Made by a program: the position numbers and the translations under genes
Virus record (IMG/VR): IMGVR_UViG_3300028610_000622
Location: 1 to 41,522 of that record
Strand: one strand, 5' to 3'
DNA: 41,522 nt
Source: a virus
In this document: positions 20,441-28,374 of the stretch, piece by piece
Position numbering within the stretch: the stretch's first letter is position 1
How the letters are laid out: each line of letters starts with the position of its first letter
Notes under the pieces: generated by a model
What the model was told of the DNA's origin: nothing
Seen by the model: the letters and a program-made list of their open reading frames with translations, nothing else
The model's database searches: none

Positions 20441-20802
20441 GCGAGACAGACAAACCACGCAAAGGGGAGAAATACCCACCCTTTACAGTGATAGATGTCC
20501 CGGCGGACGTGGAGTACAGCCTCAAAGGAGGGGCTATCGTCTTGCATCTTTTGCGGGACGAGCCGGATAAGACGGTCTGCACGCGGTGCTATCGAGAGTT
20601 ACCGGTGGCGGAGATAATCTCGACGTACAACTACGGCTGGTGGGGGGAGAAGTCGGGACGCACTGGCGGGGTGTGCCTCAGGTGCTCGAGCGAGGAAATT
20701 CGCGAGATAGGCAAGTGGGTGACGGCGAACATAGTCGTTATCGCGACAGGGATGGTAGCGTTAGTTGCCAGCTTCCTCTTCATAGCGATGAGAGACTACT
20801 GA
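20437..20802 (+). CDS. Zinc-finger protein with C-terminal membrane span
   Basis: This 121-residue protein starts at ATG 20437 behind GGAGGTGAGGAG (ATGA overlap). It has a CTRCYRE...CLRCSSEE zinc site (residues about 48-88) and a C-terminal hydrophobic helix (TANIVVIATGMVALVASFLF) ending in AMRDY. It is a tail-anchored cytoplasmic zinc domain. Function unknown; it could recruit a partner to the membrane. Confidence 0.6.
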   Translation: MSETDKPRKGEKYPPFTVIDVPADVEYSLKGGAIVLHLLRDEPDKTVCTRCYRELPVAEIISTYNYGWWGEKSGRTGGVCLRCSSEEIREIGKWVTANIVVIATGMVALVASFLFIAMRDY

Positions 20803-21080
20803 TGAGCGAACCACAGAACTACTATATCGCACTGACCTGCGCCCCGACGCCTCAAGGCATCGCATGTCTGCCGACCAGCCACGTCGCCCGCTGTAAGGCG
20901 GTAGGGTTTTGGGATGATGACGCCGTACCCAAGCCGGATGACGGGGTAAGCGTCGAAGCCTTCGCTGGGACCACCGGGCAGATCGTACAGTCGAAGATCA
21001 TGGAAGCATACTCGCAGGAGCCGGTCATCGTCTGGACGCAATCAGACACGAACGCGAGGACACCCGATGGGGGGGCCTAA
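20802..21080 (+). CDS. Hypothetical 92-residue protein
   Basis: Starts at ATG 20802 in a TGATG overlap. It is a small alpha/beta protein (NYYIALTCAPTPQGIACLPT, then VARCKAVGFWDDDAVP). No recognised domain. It ends just before the csrA-like gene and is probably co-transcribed with it. Confidence 0.5.
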   Translation: MSEPQNYYIALTCAPTPQGIACLPTSHVARCKAVGFWDDDAVPKPDDGVSVEAFAGTTGQIVQSKIMEAYSQEPVIVWTQSDTNARTPDGGA

Positions 21081-21097
21081 CCTAGGAAGGAATGACC

Positions 21098-21280
21098 ATG
21101 CTAGTATTGACAAGGAAGGTAAACGAACGGATCCTCATCGGCGAGACTATCACCATAGTTATCGTGAAGATAAGTGACTACGATGGGCACTTGTCCGTTC
21201 GCCTCGGAATAGACGCACCCCGAGAAGTGGCGATAGCCCGCAGCGAACTGCTCGTGTGCAAAGGCGATGGGCATGGGTAG
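21098..21280 (+). CDS. csrA: CsrA-family RNA-binding translational regulator
   Basis: This 60-residue protein begins [20 protein letters not shown] and contains [15 protein letters not shown] (residues 37-51). These are the N-terminal LTR strand and the conserved APxEVxxxR segment holding the RNA-contacting Arg (R48, equivalent to R44 in E. coli CsrA). A four-residue insertion (around DYDGH) lengthens the loop between the middle strands. ATG 21098 is chosen because it gives the canonical N terminus and lies seven bases after AGGAAGG; ATG 21092 is too close to that site. CsrA dimers bind GGA motifs at ribosome binding sites. The gene overlaps the small terminase and is carried with late genes. 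Confidence 0.85.
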   Translation: MLVLTRKVNERILIGETITIVIVKISDYDGHLSVRLGIDAPREVAIARSELLVCKGDGHG

Positions 21281-21743
21281 ACCTAAGTTAGACATTGATC
21301 CAAAGCTTGTCCTGCGGGCGCTGAGGATCGGTTGCACGACCCCGGAAATAGCGGCCTTGTGTGACTGCTCGGAGGATACCATTGAGCGGCGTTTTGCGGG
21401 TGTCCTTAAAAGGGGGCGGCTACTGTTCTGCGCCAGTATTCGCCGGCAGCAATACCGGATGCTGAAGAAGGGGGACCGCACAATGGGTGTCTGGATGGGC
21501 AAGCAGTACCTCGGGCAGGCCGACAAGCAGGAAATCGAGACGACCGGCAAGAGCGAGATAAAGGTGGTGGTCGAGCATGACCGGAACTTCTACGGCAACG
21601 CAAACCGTCTGCCTACCGGCGGCAATGGCGCACCAATTACCGATCTTACAGAGTCCGGCGAGGCACAAGCTGGTCGTCTCGGGTCGCCGGGTGGGGAAAA
21701 CGGCAACGGGTCTAATAGCAACGGTACAGGGCCACGGACCTGA
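21267..21743 (+). CDS. Putative small terminase subunit
   Basis: This 158-residue protein has an N-terminal HTH ([16 protein letters not shown], then [20 protein letters not shown]), as in small terminase subunits that recognise packaging sites. A basic middle ([34 protein letters not shown]) precedes a beta segment [13 protein letters not shown]. The last 50 residues are low-complexity Gly/Asn-rich. They overlap the large terminase frame by 167 bases, so this tail may be constrained by the other frame. It starts inside csrA at ATG 21267 or 21273. Confidence 0.65.
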   Translation: MGMGRPKLDIDPKLVLRALRIGCTTPEIAALCDCSEDTIERRFAGVLKRGRLLFCASIRRQQYRMLKKGDRTMGVWMGKQYLGQADKQEIETTGKSEIKVVVEHDRNFYGNANRLPTGGNGAPITDLTESGEAQAGRLGSPGGENGNGSNSNGTGPRT

Positions 21744-22851
21744 GCCCGGGGCGTTGCGTGGGGCTGTGGACGGTGGCACGATCTGGTGGGTCGGCCCAAC
21801 GTTCACCATCACGCAACTTATCTGGCGGCTGCTGAAGACGGCCTGCTGCGGTGCCTGGGTGGAGAAGAGCGAACAGGACCATCGGATCGAACTACCGGGC
21901 GGCGGCTCGGTCTGCGTCAGATCAGCCGACAACCCCGACCGCGGTAGCTTGCGAGGTGAGGGCCTAGACGGCCTGGTAATTGACGAGGCAGCCTTCATAT
22001 CCAAACGGGCATGGGTCGAGTCGCTTCGGCCGGCGTTGTCCGACAAGCAGGGCTGGTCGATGATGCTAACCACCCCAGCGGGCTACAACTGGCTAAAGGA
22101 GCAATGGGACGCGGCAGCCGTAGATGACACATGGGCACGGTTCCGGCTGCCGACGTCAGCTAACCCACTGATCCCCCAAAGCGAGCTAGACGCAGCCTAC
22201 CGTGACATGGGGGCCCGGGCGTTTGCCCAGGAGCATGAAGCACAGTTCACCGACGTCGAGGGGGCGGAGTTCGACGGCGCCTACTTCGGCGACTCGATAT
22301 GGTTTGACCAATGGCCGCCCGAGGCCGAAATACAGTGGCGAGTCATCACGCTGGACCCGTCGAAAGGGGCCACTGAGAAGTCGGATTACTCGGCCTTCGT
22401 CATGATGATGCTGGACAAACACGGGGTAATGTGGGTTGACGCAGACATAGCGAAGCGTGATACTCACCGGATAGTGGTAGATGGCATCAGGCTGGCCCGG
22501 GAGTTCGAGCCCCATGCGTTCGGAGTCGAGACCAATCAGTTTCAAGAGATGCTCGTCAAGGACTTTGAGCGAGAGTCCCTCAAGGCGAAGGTGTTTCCCA
22601 ACTTCTACGGTATCGATAACCGCATCAATAAAGTGGTCCGTATTCGAGGCGGACTTACTCCGTATCTGTCTCGCGGACAGATTCGATTCAAACGCGGAAG
22701 TCCGGGTGCCCGGCTGCTAGTCGAACAGCTTAGAGGCTTCCCGGTAGCAAAGCACGAAGACGGGCCTGACGCCCTGGAGATGGCGGTTCGGCAGATGCGA
22801 CACGTATTCAACCACGGGGTAGAAGACCAGCGGGCAGAGATCGGAGCGTGA
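21577..22851 (+). CDS. Large terminase subunit (packaging ATPase/nuclease)
   Basis: This 424-residue protein shows Walker A SGRRVGKT (residues 35-42), Walker B GLVIDEA (132-138) and a coupling motif MMLTTPAG (162-169). The RNase H-like nuclease domain has Asp260 in ITLDPSKG, Glu318 in FGVETNQ and Asp398 in DGPDALEM. It pumps DNA into the prohead and cuts concatemers. The start at ATG 21577 is preceded by AAGGTGGTGG. ATG 21625 would also keep Walker A and shorten the overlap with the small subunit from 167 to 119 bases. Confidence 0.9.
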   Translation: MTGTSTATQTVCLPAAMAHQLPILQSPARHKLVVSGRRVGKTATGLIATVQGHGPEPGALRGAVDGGTIWWVGPTFTITQLIWRLLKTACCGAWVEKSEQDHRIELPGGGSVCVRSADNPDRGSLRGEGLDGLVIDEAAFISKRAWVESLRPALSDKQGWSMMLTTPAGYNWLKEQWDAAAVDDTWARFRLPTSANPLIPQSELDAAYRDMGARAFAQEHEAQFTDVEGAEFDGAYFGDSIWFDQWPPEAEIQWRVITLDPSKGATEKSDYSAFVMMMLDKHGVMWVDADIAKRDTHRIVVDGIRLAREFEPHAFGVETNQFQEMLVKDFERESLKAKVFPNFYGIDNRINKVVRIRGGLTPYLSRGQIRFKRGSPGARLLVEQLRGFPVAKHEDGPDALEMAVRQMRHVFNHGVEDQRAEIGA

Positions 22852-22852
22852 G

Positions 22853-23659
22853 ATGGATACAAAGATGAATCGGTCCACCGAGGCCAAGATACTACGTGCC
22901 GAAGTTAATCGGCTATGGGAAGAGAACGCAGAACTCCAAGCCACGGTATTTACTGGTCAGCCGCCGTGGGTTGACTACTTCGGCATGTCGGTCACTCTAC
23001 CGATCATCAAGCAAGAGTTGCAAGTAACTATCAAGCCCAAAAGCGGGCCAGAACGATTTATGACCATCGAGCTACTGGACGATGGCGAGACGCTCATCAC
23101 AGCCCACGGGACAGAGCCGGCAAAGACTCGCTTCGCTTACAAGGGCGAGGCTACTCCCGAGCCCGAGTTCATTGTCGGGGCCACGTTAGCCAAGCAAGTG
23201 GCGTCGGAGATCAAAGCCAGGGAGGTGCAGCGGATGACGAGCCCATTCGTGCCGCTCGACACGAGCGGCCTATGCCACGGCGAGACGGCCCGCTTGCAAC
23301 TCAAGGTAGACAGTTTACTCGCAGAGAACGCGAAGCAAGCGACCGAGATACACGAGCACGTTGAGGCAGCCATGGCACTACGAGCTGAGAACGCCAAACT
23401 GCGCAAGGACAACCGCCCATGGGTGAAACTGCAAGCGGCCGAACAAGAGGCCAAGCGGCTGCGGATAGCGAATGGGCTGCTGAGGACCGAGCTGACCGCA
23501 GCCGAGACCGAACGAACGATGGAGTTTTCCGACAGTGAAACCGCCCAGATGGTGGTAAAGATGAGCGAAGAGTCCATCAGACGGGGGAGCGAAATCTTAG
23601 ACCTGAAGAAAGAGATTAACGTCCTGAGGATGGCATTGGTCGCGAAAGATAGTGACTAG
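22853..23659 (+). CDS. Coiled-coil protein between terminase and portal, 268 aa
   Basis: ATG 22853 overlaps the terminase stop region. An N-terminal helix (AEVNRLWEENAELQATVF) precedes a beta domain (residues 40-115) and a long C-terminal coiled coil (LRAENAKLRKDNRPWVKLQA and on). No catalytic motif. Position suggests a head accessory or packaging-associated protein, but no family is recognised. Confidence 0.5.
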   Translation: MDTKMNRSTEAKILRAEVNRLWEENAELQATVFTGQPPWVDYFGMSVTLPIIKQELQVTIKPKSGPERFMTIELLDDGETLITAHGTEPAKTRFAYKGEATPEPEFIVGATLAKQVASEIKAREVQRMTSPFVPLDTSGLCHGETARLQLKVDSLLAENAKQATEIHEHVEAAMALRAENAKLRKDNRPWVKLQAAEQEAKRLRIANGLLRTELTAAETERTMEFSDSETAQMVVKMSEESIRRGSEILDLKKEINVLRMALVAKDSD

Positions 23660-23680
23660 ATAACACACGCCGGGGCAGGC

Positions 23681-25570
23681 ATGTTTAACAGTAAACTGCG
23701 GCGCATACGCGCGCAGCACGAGGAAGCGCGTCTCCTGCTGGAGACAGCCCAATACCGCGCGCGTCAGGGGCTGATCGACGGCAGCGTCCGGACCATCAAA
23801 GAGTCCTGGGGCGATCTAGTCCAGGTTCCCGAGCAGCATGGGTTCGACGGTACGGGCTTTCATGTCGGCGGCGGACACGGCGCGCAACTTGGCGATCGCG
23901 ACCACGGCCGGATGCCGCCGATCATCAACGTCGAGTCGGACTTGACGACAATTCGAGCCCGGATGCGCCTGCTGCTGGAGACCTCCCCCACGGCCATCGG
24001 TGTGATGGGCAACCTGGCAAACTTCATTATGGGGACCGGGTTCGACTATCGGGCAGTCGTCAAGAAGGTGCGCAGTAGTCAGCCGACGGCGCTCGCGGCC
24101 TCGTTGGTCTCCGCTGTTGACGACATCATTGACGAGTTCATTGACCACAATAAATGGGCCGGCGCGATGGAGCGGGAGATATTCCAGCGCTCCAAGCGGG
24201 ACGGCGAAGGCATTCCCACGTTATGGCACACCGGAGGGGGACAAGTCACGGTTCGCACAGCAGAGCCAGAGCAGATCACGGAGCCGGCCGCCCCTGGCGT
24301 CATCGAGAAATGGATACTCGACCGTCGTATTGGGCTATGGGACGGGCGCCCCAGTGATTGGCGGTTCGGCGTCCATACCGACGCCCGGGATATCACCAAC
24401 GTGTTCGGCTACTACGTACAGTGGTCCGACGACGCTCAGGATTGGGACTACCTGCCAGCATCCCGGGTCGAACACATCAAGCTTAACACCGACCAGACGA
24501 TCAAGCGGGGGCTATCTGACTTCTACCCGGTCCACTCGACGCTGACCGACGCGGAGAAGCTGCTCACCAACACGGCCCGAGGGGCAGCGGTCCAAGCCGC
24601 TATTGCCTTTATCCGGGAGCACGCCGCAGGCGTCGAAGCGAACGAGATCAAGCCGATGATCGCAGCCAATGCCCACGCCGAAGTGCAGACGCATACTCAC
24701 GGCCAGGGCACAAAGCAGACTAGTGTCACAGAATACGCCCCCGGCTCCACCCTCGATACCGGCGCGGGTGTCACATACAAGCCGGGCCCACACGGCGCAG
24801 CCCACGCGACCAACTTTATAGCCATCGAGCAAGCCGTCCTCCGTACCGCCGGCACCCGGTGGAGCATGCCGGAGTACATGATTTCAGCCGACAGCAGTAA
24901 CGCGAACATGGCGAGCACGATGGTCGCCGAGTCGCCATTCGTCAAGATGGCCGTGACCGAGCAAGCGTTCTACATCGCGGCCTACACAAGCCTGCTCTGG
25001 AAAGTCGTGGCCATAGCCCATGATGCCGGCCGGTTCGCCGGGTTCGAGCTATCGTTTGCCCAGATCAAGCGGCTTGTCGAGATCAAGATTGAAGCGCCTC
25101 GCGTTGCTGTCCGTGACGCCAAAGAAGAGACCGAACGCAATGCTCTGCTGTTCAAGTTCGGCCGGCTTTCCCCCGAAACGTGGTCCGCCCGCGAAGAGCT
25201 AGACCACGAGCAAGAGCAGGCTCAGGGCGCGGTGCAACAGGTGATATCGACAGACTTCGGGGAACAGCCGATAGCGCCGGCCGGTCCAGGGCGGCGCTCA
25301 GGCGACGGTACGCCACCACCTGCGGCAAATCAGCCGGCGGCTTCGGATGGCACGGGCCAGGCCCCTGACAACGTAGATGCCACGGTGTCGCTTAACGGCG
25401 CCCAGATCACGGCCGTCAAGGATGTGCTGGCTGGTATTACGGCAGGCACCACCGCCACGCTAGTTGCCACCGAACTGCTTGTTGCGGTCGGGCTTGACAG
25501 GAAGCGGGCGGCCGCGATGGTCCAGGCAGCCGGCCAACAAACTACCCCAGCCACAACGGCAGGAGGCTAG
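23681..25570 (+). CDS. Portal protein
   Basis: This 629-residue protein lies after the terminase and has the lambda-type portal pattern: RMRLLLETSPTAIGVMGNLA, then FIMGTGFDYRAVVKK, EREIFQRSKRDGEGIPTLW, and SRVEHIKLNTDQTIKRGLS with DFYPVHSTL. The length is larger than the common 450-530 because of a C-terminal extension with Pro/Gly linkers and a helical Ala/Thr-rich end (residues 530-629). Twelve copies are expected to form the DNA gate at one capsid vertex. ATG 23681 has a modest GGGGCAGG site. Confidence 0.8.
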   Translation: MFNSKLRRIRAQHEEARLLLETAQYRARQGLIDGSVRTIKESWGDLVQVPEQHGFDGTGFHVGGGHGAQLGDRDHGRMPPIINVESDLTTIRARMRLLLETSPTAIGVMGNLANFIMGTGFDYRAVVKKVRSSQPTALAASLVSAVDDIIDEFIDHNKWAGAMEREIFQRSKRDGEGIPTLWHTGGGQVTVRTAEPEQITEPAAPGVIEKWILDRRIGLWDGRPSDWRFGVHTDARDITNVFGYYVQWSDDAQDWDYLPASRVEHIKLNTDQTIKRGLSDFYPVHSTLTDAEKLLTNTARGAAVQAAIAFIREHAAGVEANEIKPMIAANAHAEVQTHTHGQGTKQTSVTEYAPGSTLDTGAGVTYKPGPHGAAHATNFIAIEQAVLRTAGTRWSMPEYMISADSSNANMASTMVAESPFVKMAVTEQAFYIAAYTSLLWKVVAIAHDAGRFAGFELSFAQIKRLVEIKIEAPRVAVRDAKEETERNALLFKFGRLSPETWSAREELDHEQEQAQGAVQQVISTDFGEQPIAPAGPGRRSGDGTPPPAANQPAASDGTGQAPDNVDATVSLNGAQITAVKDVLAGITAGTTATLVATELLVAVGLDRKRAAAMVQAAGQQTTPATTAGG

Positions 25571-25573
25571 ACG

Positions 25574-26638
25574 ATGCAAATCCAACTACTTGAAGCCACT
25601 AGTTCCCCCGACGCTCAGGTAGACACGGAGGCCTGCGTTATCCGCAACGTCAAGGTGATCGGCCGCCAGTCGCGCAACGGCCGCGTCTACGGAGAGGCGT
25701 GCCTACGAGAGGCAATCCCTCGCTACGAGGGCCTGACGGTCAACTGCGACCACCGCCAGCGTAGCCCCGACAGTCATTCGGACCGCCTGATTGCGGAGCA
25801 GTTCGGGTGGCTGGAACGTGTCCGCGAACACCCGACCGGCCTGATGGCTGACCTGCATTATTTGGCAAGTTGCCGGCTGGCCGATCAGATCGTGGAAACC
25901 GCGCGGCGACGTCCAGGAATGCTAGGCCTCTCTCACGAGGCTATCGGAGACGCGAAACAGGAAGGCGACGTCGTCCAGGTAAATCACATAACCGAAGTCT
26001 TTAGCGTAGACGTGGTTACGGACCCCGCAACCACTGACTCTCTTTTTGAAAGTAAGGAGTATAGACAGATGCCAGAACAGAACGCAGTACTGCCGCCCGA
26101 GGCCGCACCCGCGGATCCGCTGGTTGCGCCCGACGTGGTTACCGACGCCCCGCCGGCCGATCCAGTGGAGGCTATCGTAGTATCGTTCAGAACTGCCGCA
26201 CAGGCCGTCCTGGACGATGTGAGCCTTGATGAGGCCGCCGTAGTGGCGGCAATCAAAGAGCTGATGCGAGCCCGAGACAAGGTGGTAACCATTGTTTCCG
26301 GTGAAGCCCCGGCCGCCGAACCCGCAGCCGACGCGGCGCCCGCCGAAAAGCCGACGCCCGAGAGCTTCCAGCGGCTCCGTAGCGACAACGCCAACCTACG
26401 ACGGCGTGAACACTGTCGCAACTTGCTTGAGTCCGCTGGCCGAGCCCCTACAACGCTCCGGGTGGCAGCGGTGGCCGGCCTGACCGATGAGAAGCTGCAA
26501 CTGCAACTGATCGAGTCGTTCCCCAGGGATTCCGGCAGCGTCGATCGCCCCCGGTCGATGCCGCTGTCTACCGTCGAGGAGAAAAGCAACAAACCCGTGA
26601 CCGACGGCAAGTCGTTTGCGGCTGCCGTAACCGGTTGA
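25574..26638 (+). CDS. Prohead protease fused to scaffold domain
   Basis: Residues 1-165 look like a capsid maturation protease: VIRNVKVIGRQSRNGRVYGE, then LREAIPRYEGLTVNCDH (likely catalytic His), GMLGLSHEAIG (likely catalytic Ser), and ITEVFSVDVVTDPATTDSLF. Residues 166-354 are acidic, Ala/Pro-rich and helical, typical of an internal scaffold. A strong internal start at ATG 26069 would make the scaffold alone, as in lambda C/Nu3. It lies between portal and the head genes. The two catalytic residues are assigned by pattern only. Confidence 0.75.
   Translation: MQIQLLEATSSPDAQVDTEACVIRNVKVIGRQSRNGRVYGEACLREAIPRYEGLTVNCDHRQRSPDSHSDRLIAEQFGWLERVREHPTGLMADLHYLASCRLADQIVETARRRPGMLGLSHEAIGDAKQEGDVVQVNHITEVFSVDVVTDPATTDSLFESKEYRQMPEQNAVLPPEAAPADPLVAPDVVTDAPPADPVEAIVVSFRTAAQAVLDDVSLDEAAVVAAIKELMRARDKVVTIVSGEAPAAEPAADAAPAEKPTPESFQRLRSDNANLRRREHCRNLLESAGRAPTTLRVAAVAGLTDEKLQLQLIESFPRDSGSVDRPRSMPLSTVEEKSNKPVTDGKSFAAAVTG
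26069..26638 (+). CDS. Nested scaffold protein from internal start
   Basis: AAGGAG (26054-26059) stands nine bases before the in-frame ATG 26069 within the protease-scaffold gene. It would give a 189-residue protein beginning MPEQNAVLPPEAAPADP, exactly at the change from protease domain to scaffold region. Nested scaffolds of this kind are known in lambdoid phages. Its expression here is inferred from the ribosome binding site. Confidence 0.5.
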   Translation: MPEQNAVLPPEAAPADPLVAPDVVTDAPPADPVEAIVVSFRTAAQAVLDDVSLDEAAVVAAIKELMRARDKVVTIVSGEAPAAEPAADAAPAEKPTPESFQRLRSDNANLRRREHCRNLLESAGRAPTTLRVAAVAGLTDEKLQLQLIESFPRDSGSVDRPRSMPLSTVEEKSNKPVTDGKSFAAAVTG

Positions 26639-26681
26639 AAACGTTACCCCCACCCCACTTACAACGAAAGGATACCGACAC

Positions 26682-27773
26682 ATGAATCGCCCACATGTGT
26701 TTCTCGCTATGCCCCGGTCCAGCGCCAAGCTGAACATGGGGGTTGCGCGCGCGTTCTTCCAGACAGCAACCGAACCCGGGAGAATGACGCTGCTACTCGA
26801 TGTGCTCATGAGCAAGGTGCCGGCCGACATCAAGATCGCCGGTGCGTTGCGTGAGTGCGGCCCGGAGGGTATGGGACAAGCGATGCCGCCTGACGTGCTA
26901 CAGCCGATTGTCAAGGTCCTGACCGACCCCGATACCAGGGAAGTCGAGAAGATAGCCAAGGCCACCCAGGCAGCCCATAGCCTCAACGGCCTGGATATCA
27001 CCCGGGCTGATAAAGTGTCTTCCGCGTTGTGCGAGAACTTCAACAGCCTATGGGGCTTGGCTCTGACAACCAAGACCGGCAAGCGGCCGTGTTCGCATTT
27101 CGCGATGATCCACGATGACATCGAACCCAGGCGAGATGTGTTCTGGTTAGATGTCTTGATGGATGAGATGCGGCGCACCGGGGCGGATGTCATGTCGGCG
27201 GTATCCCCGATAAAAGACCCACTCGGCAAAACCAGTACCGCAGTCGGCGACGCCGACAATGCTTGGGACAACCGCCGCCTGATGATTAAGGAACTGGCGG
27301 CCCCGATCGTAATGGACGAAAGCGGTAGCCCGATTGGCAAGTCAGAGAGCGATGAACCCGAGCGGCCACGGCTGCCGGAGACGTTCGGGATTGACGAGTT
27401 GGTAGAGTGGGACCCGACGCTTGAGGGCAAGTGCCTTCTGATGAATACCGGCCTCTGGCTCGCTGACCTGAGCAAGCCATGGGTCAATGACGTATGCTTT
27501 GAGACGTGTCAGCGCCTGACAATCGGAGACGACGGCGCGAGACACAGTTGGTTTGCCCCCGAGGATTGGCTCTTTGCCCGCCAACTCGCCCACTGGGGCG
27601 CAAAGGTCATGGCCACAACCAAGGTGCCTCTGATCCACTGGGGCGATGCGGCCCCGTGGCCGTGCCCGGGCGAATGGGGCAACGAGACAGACGAAGAGTT
27701 TACCGCCCATCTGGCGGCTGATGTCCCACCTCCAGAACAGCCTGAGTGCATCCGCAGGGTGGCTGTATGCTAA
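26682..27773 (+). CDS. Putative GT-A fold glycosyltransferase in the head operon
   Basis: This 363-residue protein starts at ATG 26682, nine bases after AAAGGA. Key features are HFAMIHDDIEP (residues 139-149, a DxD-like metal/nucleotide-sugar site), TGADVMSAVSPIKDP, LLMNTGLWLADLSKPWV and APEDWLFARQLAHWG followed by VPLIHWG. This is the GT-2-like order of donor site, acceptor region and catalytic base. It probably transfers a sugar from a nucleotide donor to a phage or host acceptor. It is joined to a methyltransferase by a seven-base overlap, and both lie between scaffold and capsid genes. Confidence 0.65.
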   Translation: MNRPHVFLAMPRSSAKLNMGVARAFFQTATEPGRMTLLLDVLMSKVPADIKIAGALRECGPEGMGQAMPPDVLQPIVKVLTDPDTREVEKIAKATQAAHSLNGLDITRADKVSSALCENFNSLWGLALTTKTGKRPCSHFAMIHDDIEPRRDVFWLDVLMDEMRRTGADVMSAVSPIKDPLGKTSTAVGDADNAWDNRRLMIKELAAPIVMDESGSPIGKSESDEPERPRLPETFGIDELVEWDPTLEGKCLLMNTGLWLADLSKPWVNDVCFETCQRLTIGDDGARHSWFAPEDWLFARQLAHWGAKVMATTKVPLIHWGDAAPWPCPGEWGNETDEEFTAHLAADVPPPEQPECIRRVAVC

Positions 27774-28336
27774 GTACCTTGAATCACTGGATGGCTTGCA
27801 TGCCTAATGTCAACAACCATGGCTGCTGGCAGACCCGCACGGGCGAGGGTCACGTTGACGATCGCGGCCTTGCCTCCGCACTGATAGAGTTCATCGGTGG
27901 TCATACCGTGATTGACTTCGGCTGTGGGTTGGGTGCCAACGTAGAAGCCATCGGGCCCAACGCCCGAGGCTACGACGGGAACCCGCATACACCGCTGATA
28001 GCGGGCGACCGATGCGAGGTACTTGACCTAGCCGTCCCGGTTCTCGTCGAGCCGGCCGACTGGGTTCTATCGTTGGAAGTCGGCGAACACATCCCGGCCG
28101 AGTTTCAGGATGCGTTTATCGGCAACCTACATACCCACAACCGTTTGGGGATCGTCATCAGTTGGGCGGTTCCGGGGCAGGGCGGTTGCGGTCACGTCAA
28201 CTGTCGAGATAACGGCTACGTCCGTGGCATCTTCCACGAACTGGGCTACACCAGCGACTATGGGGCACAGACGCAACTACGCGCCGCCGCCTCCATGGTC
28301 TGGTTTAAGAACACGCTTATGGTTTTCCGGCGATAG
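27767..28336 (+). CDS. SAM-dependent methyltransferase
   Basis: This 189-residue protein has motif I VIDFGCGLG (residues 48-56), the post-I strand GYDGNP (68-73) and EVGEHIPAEFQDAF (104-117). The tail VISWAVPGQGGCGHVNCRDN is seen in small-molecule or sugar methyltransferases of the class I fold. ATG 27767 overlaps the glycosyltransferase stop, so the pair is translationally coupled and may act on the same glycan. The substrate is unknown. Confidence 0.7.
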   Translation: MLSTLNHWMACMPNVNNHGCWQTRTGEGHVDDRGLASALIEFIGGHTVIDFGCGLGANVEAIGPNARGYDGNPHTPLIAGDRCEVLDLAVPVLVEPADWVLSLEVGEHIPAEFQDAFIGNLHTHNRLGIVISWAVPGQGGCGHVNCRDNGYVRGIFHELGYTSDYGAQTQLRAAASMVWFKNTLMVFRR

Positions 28337-28374
28337 ACGTCGGACCAACACTACACGAAAGGACTATGGGGCAC

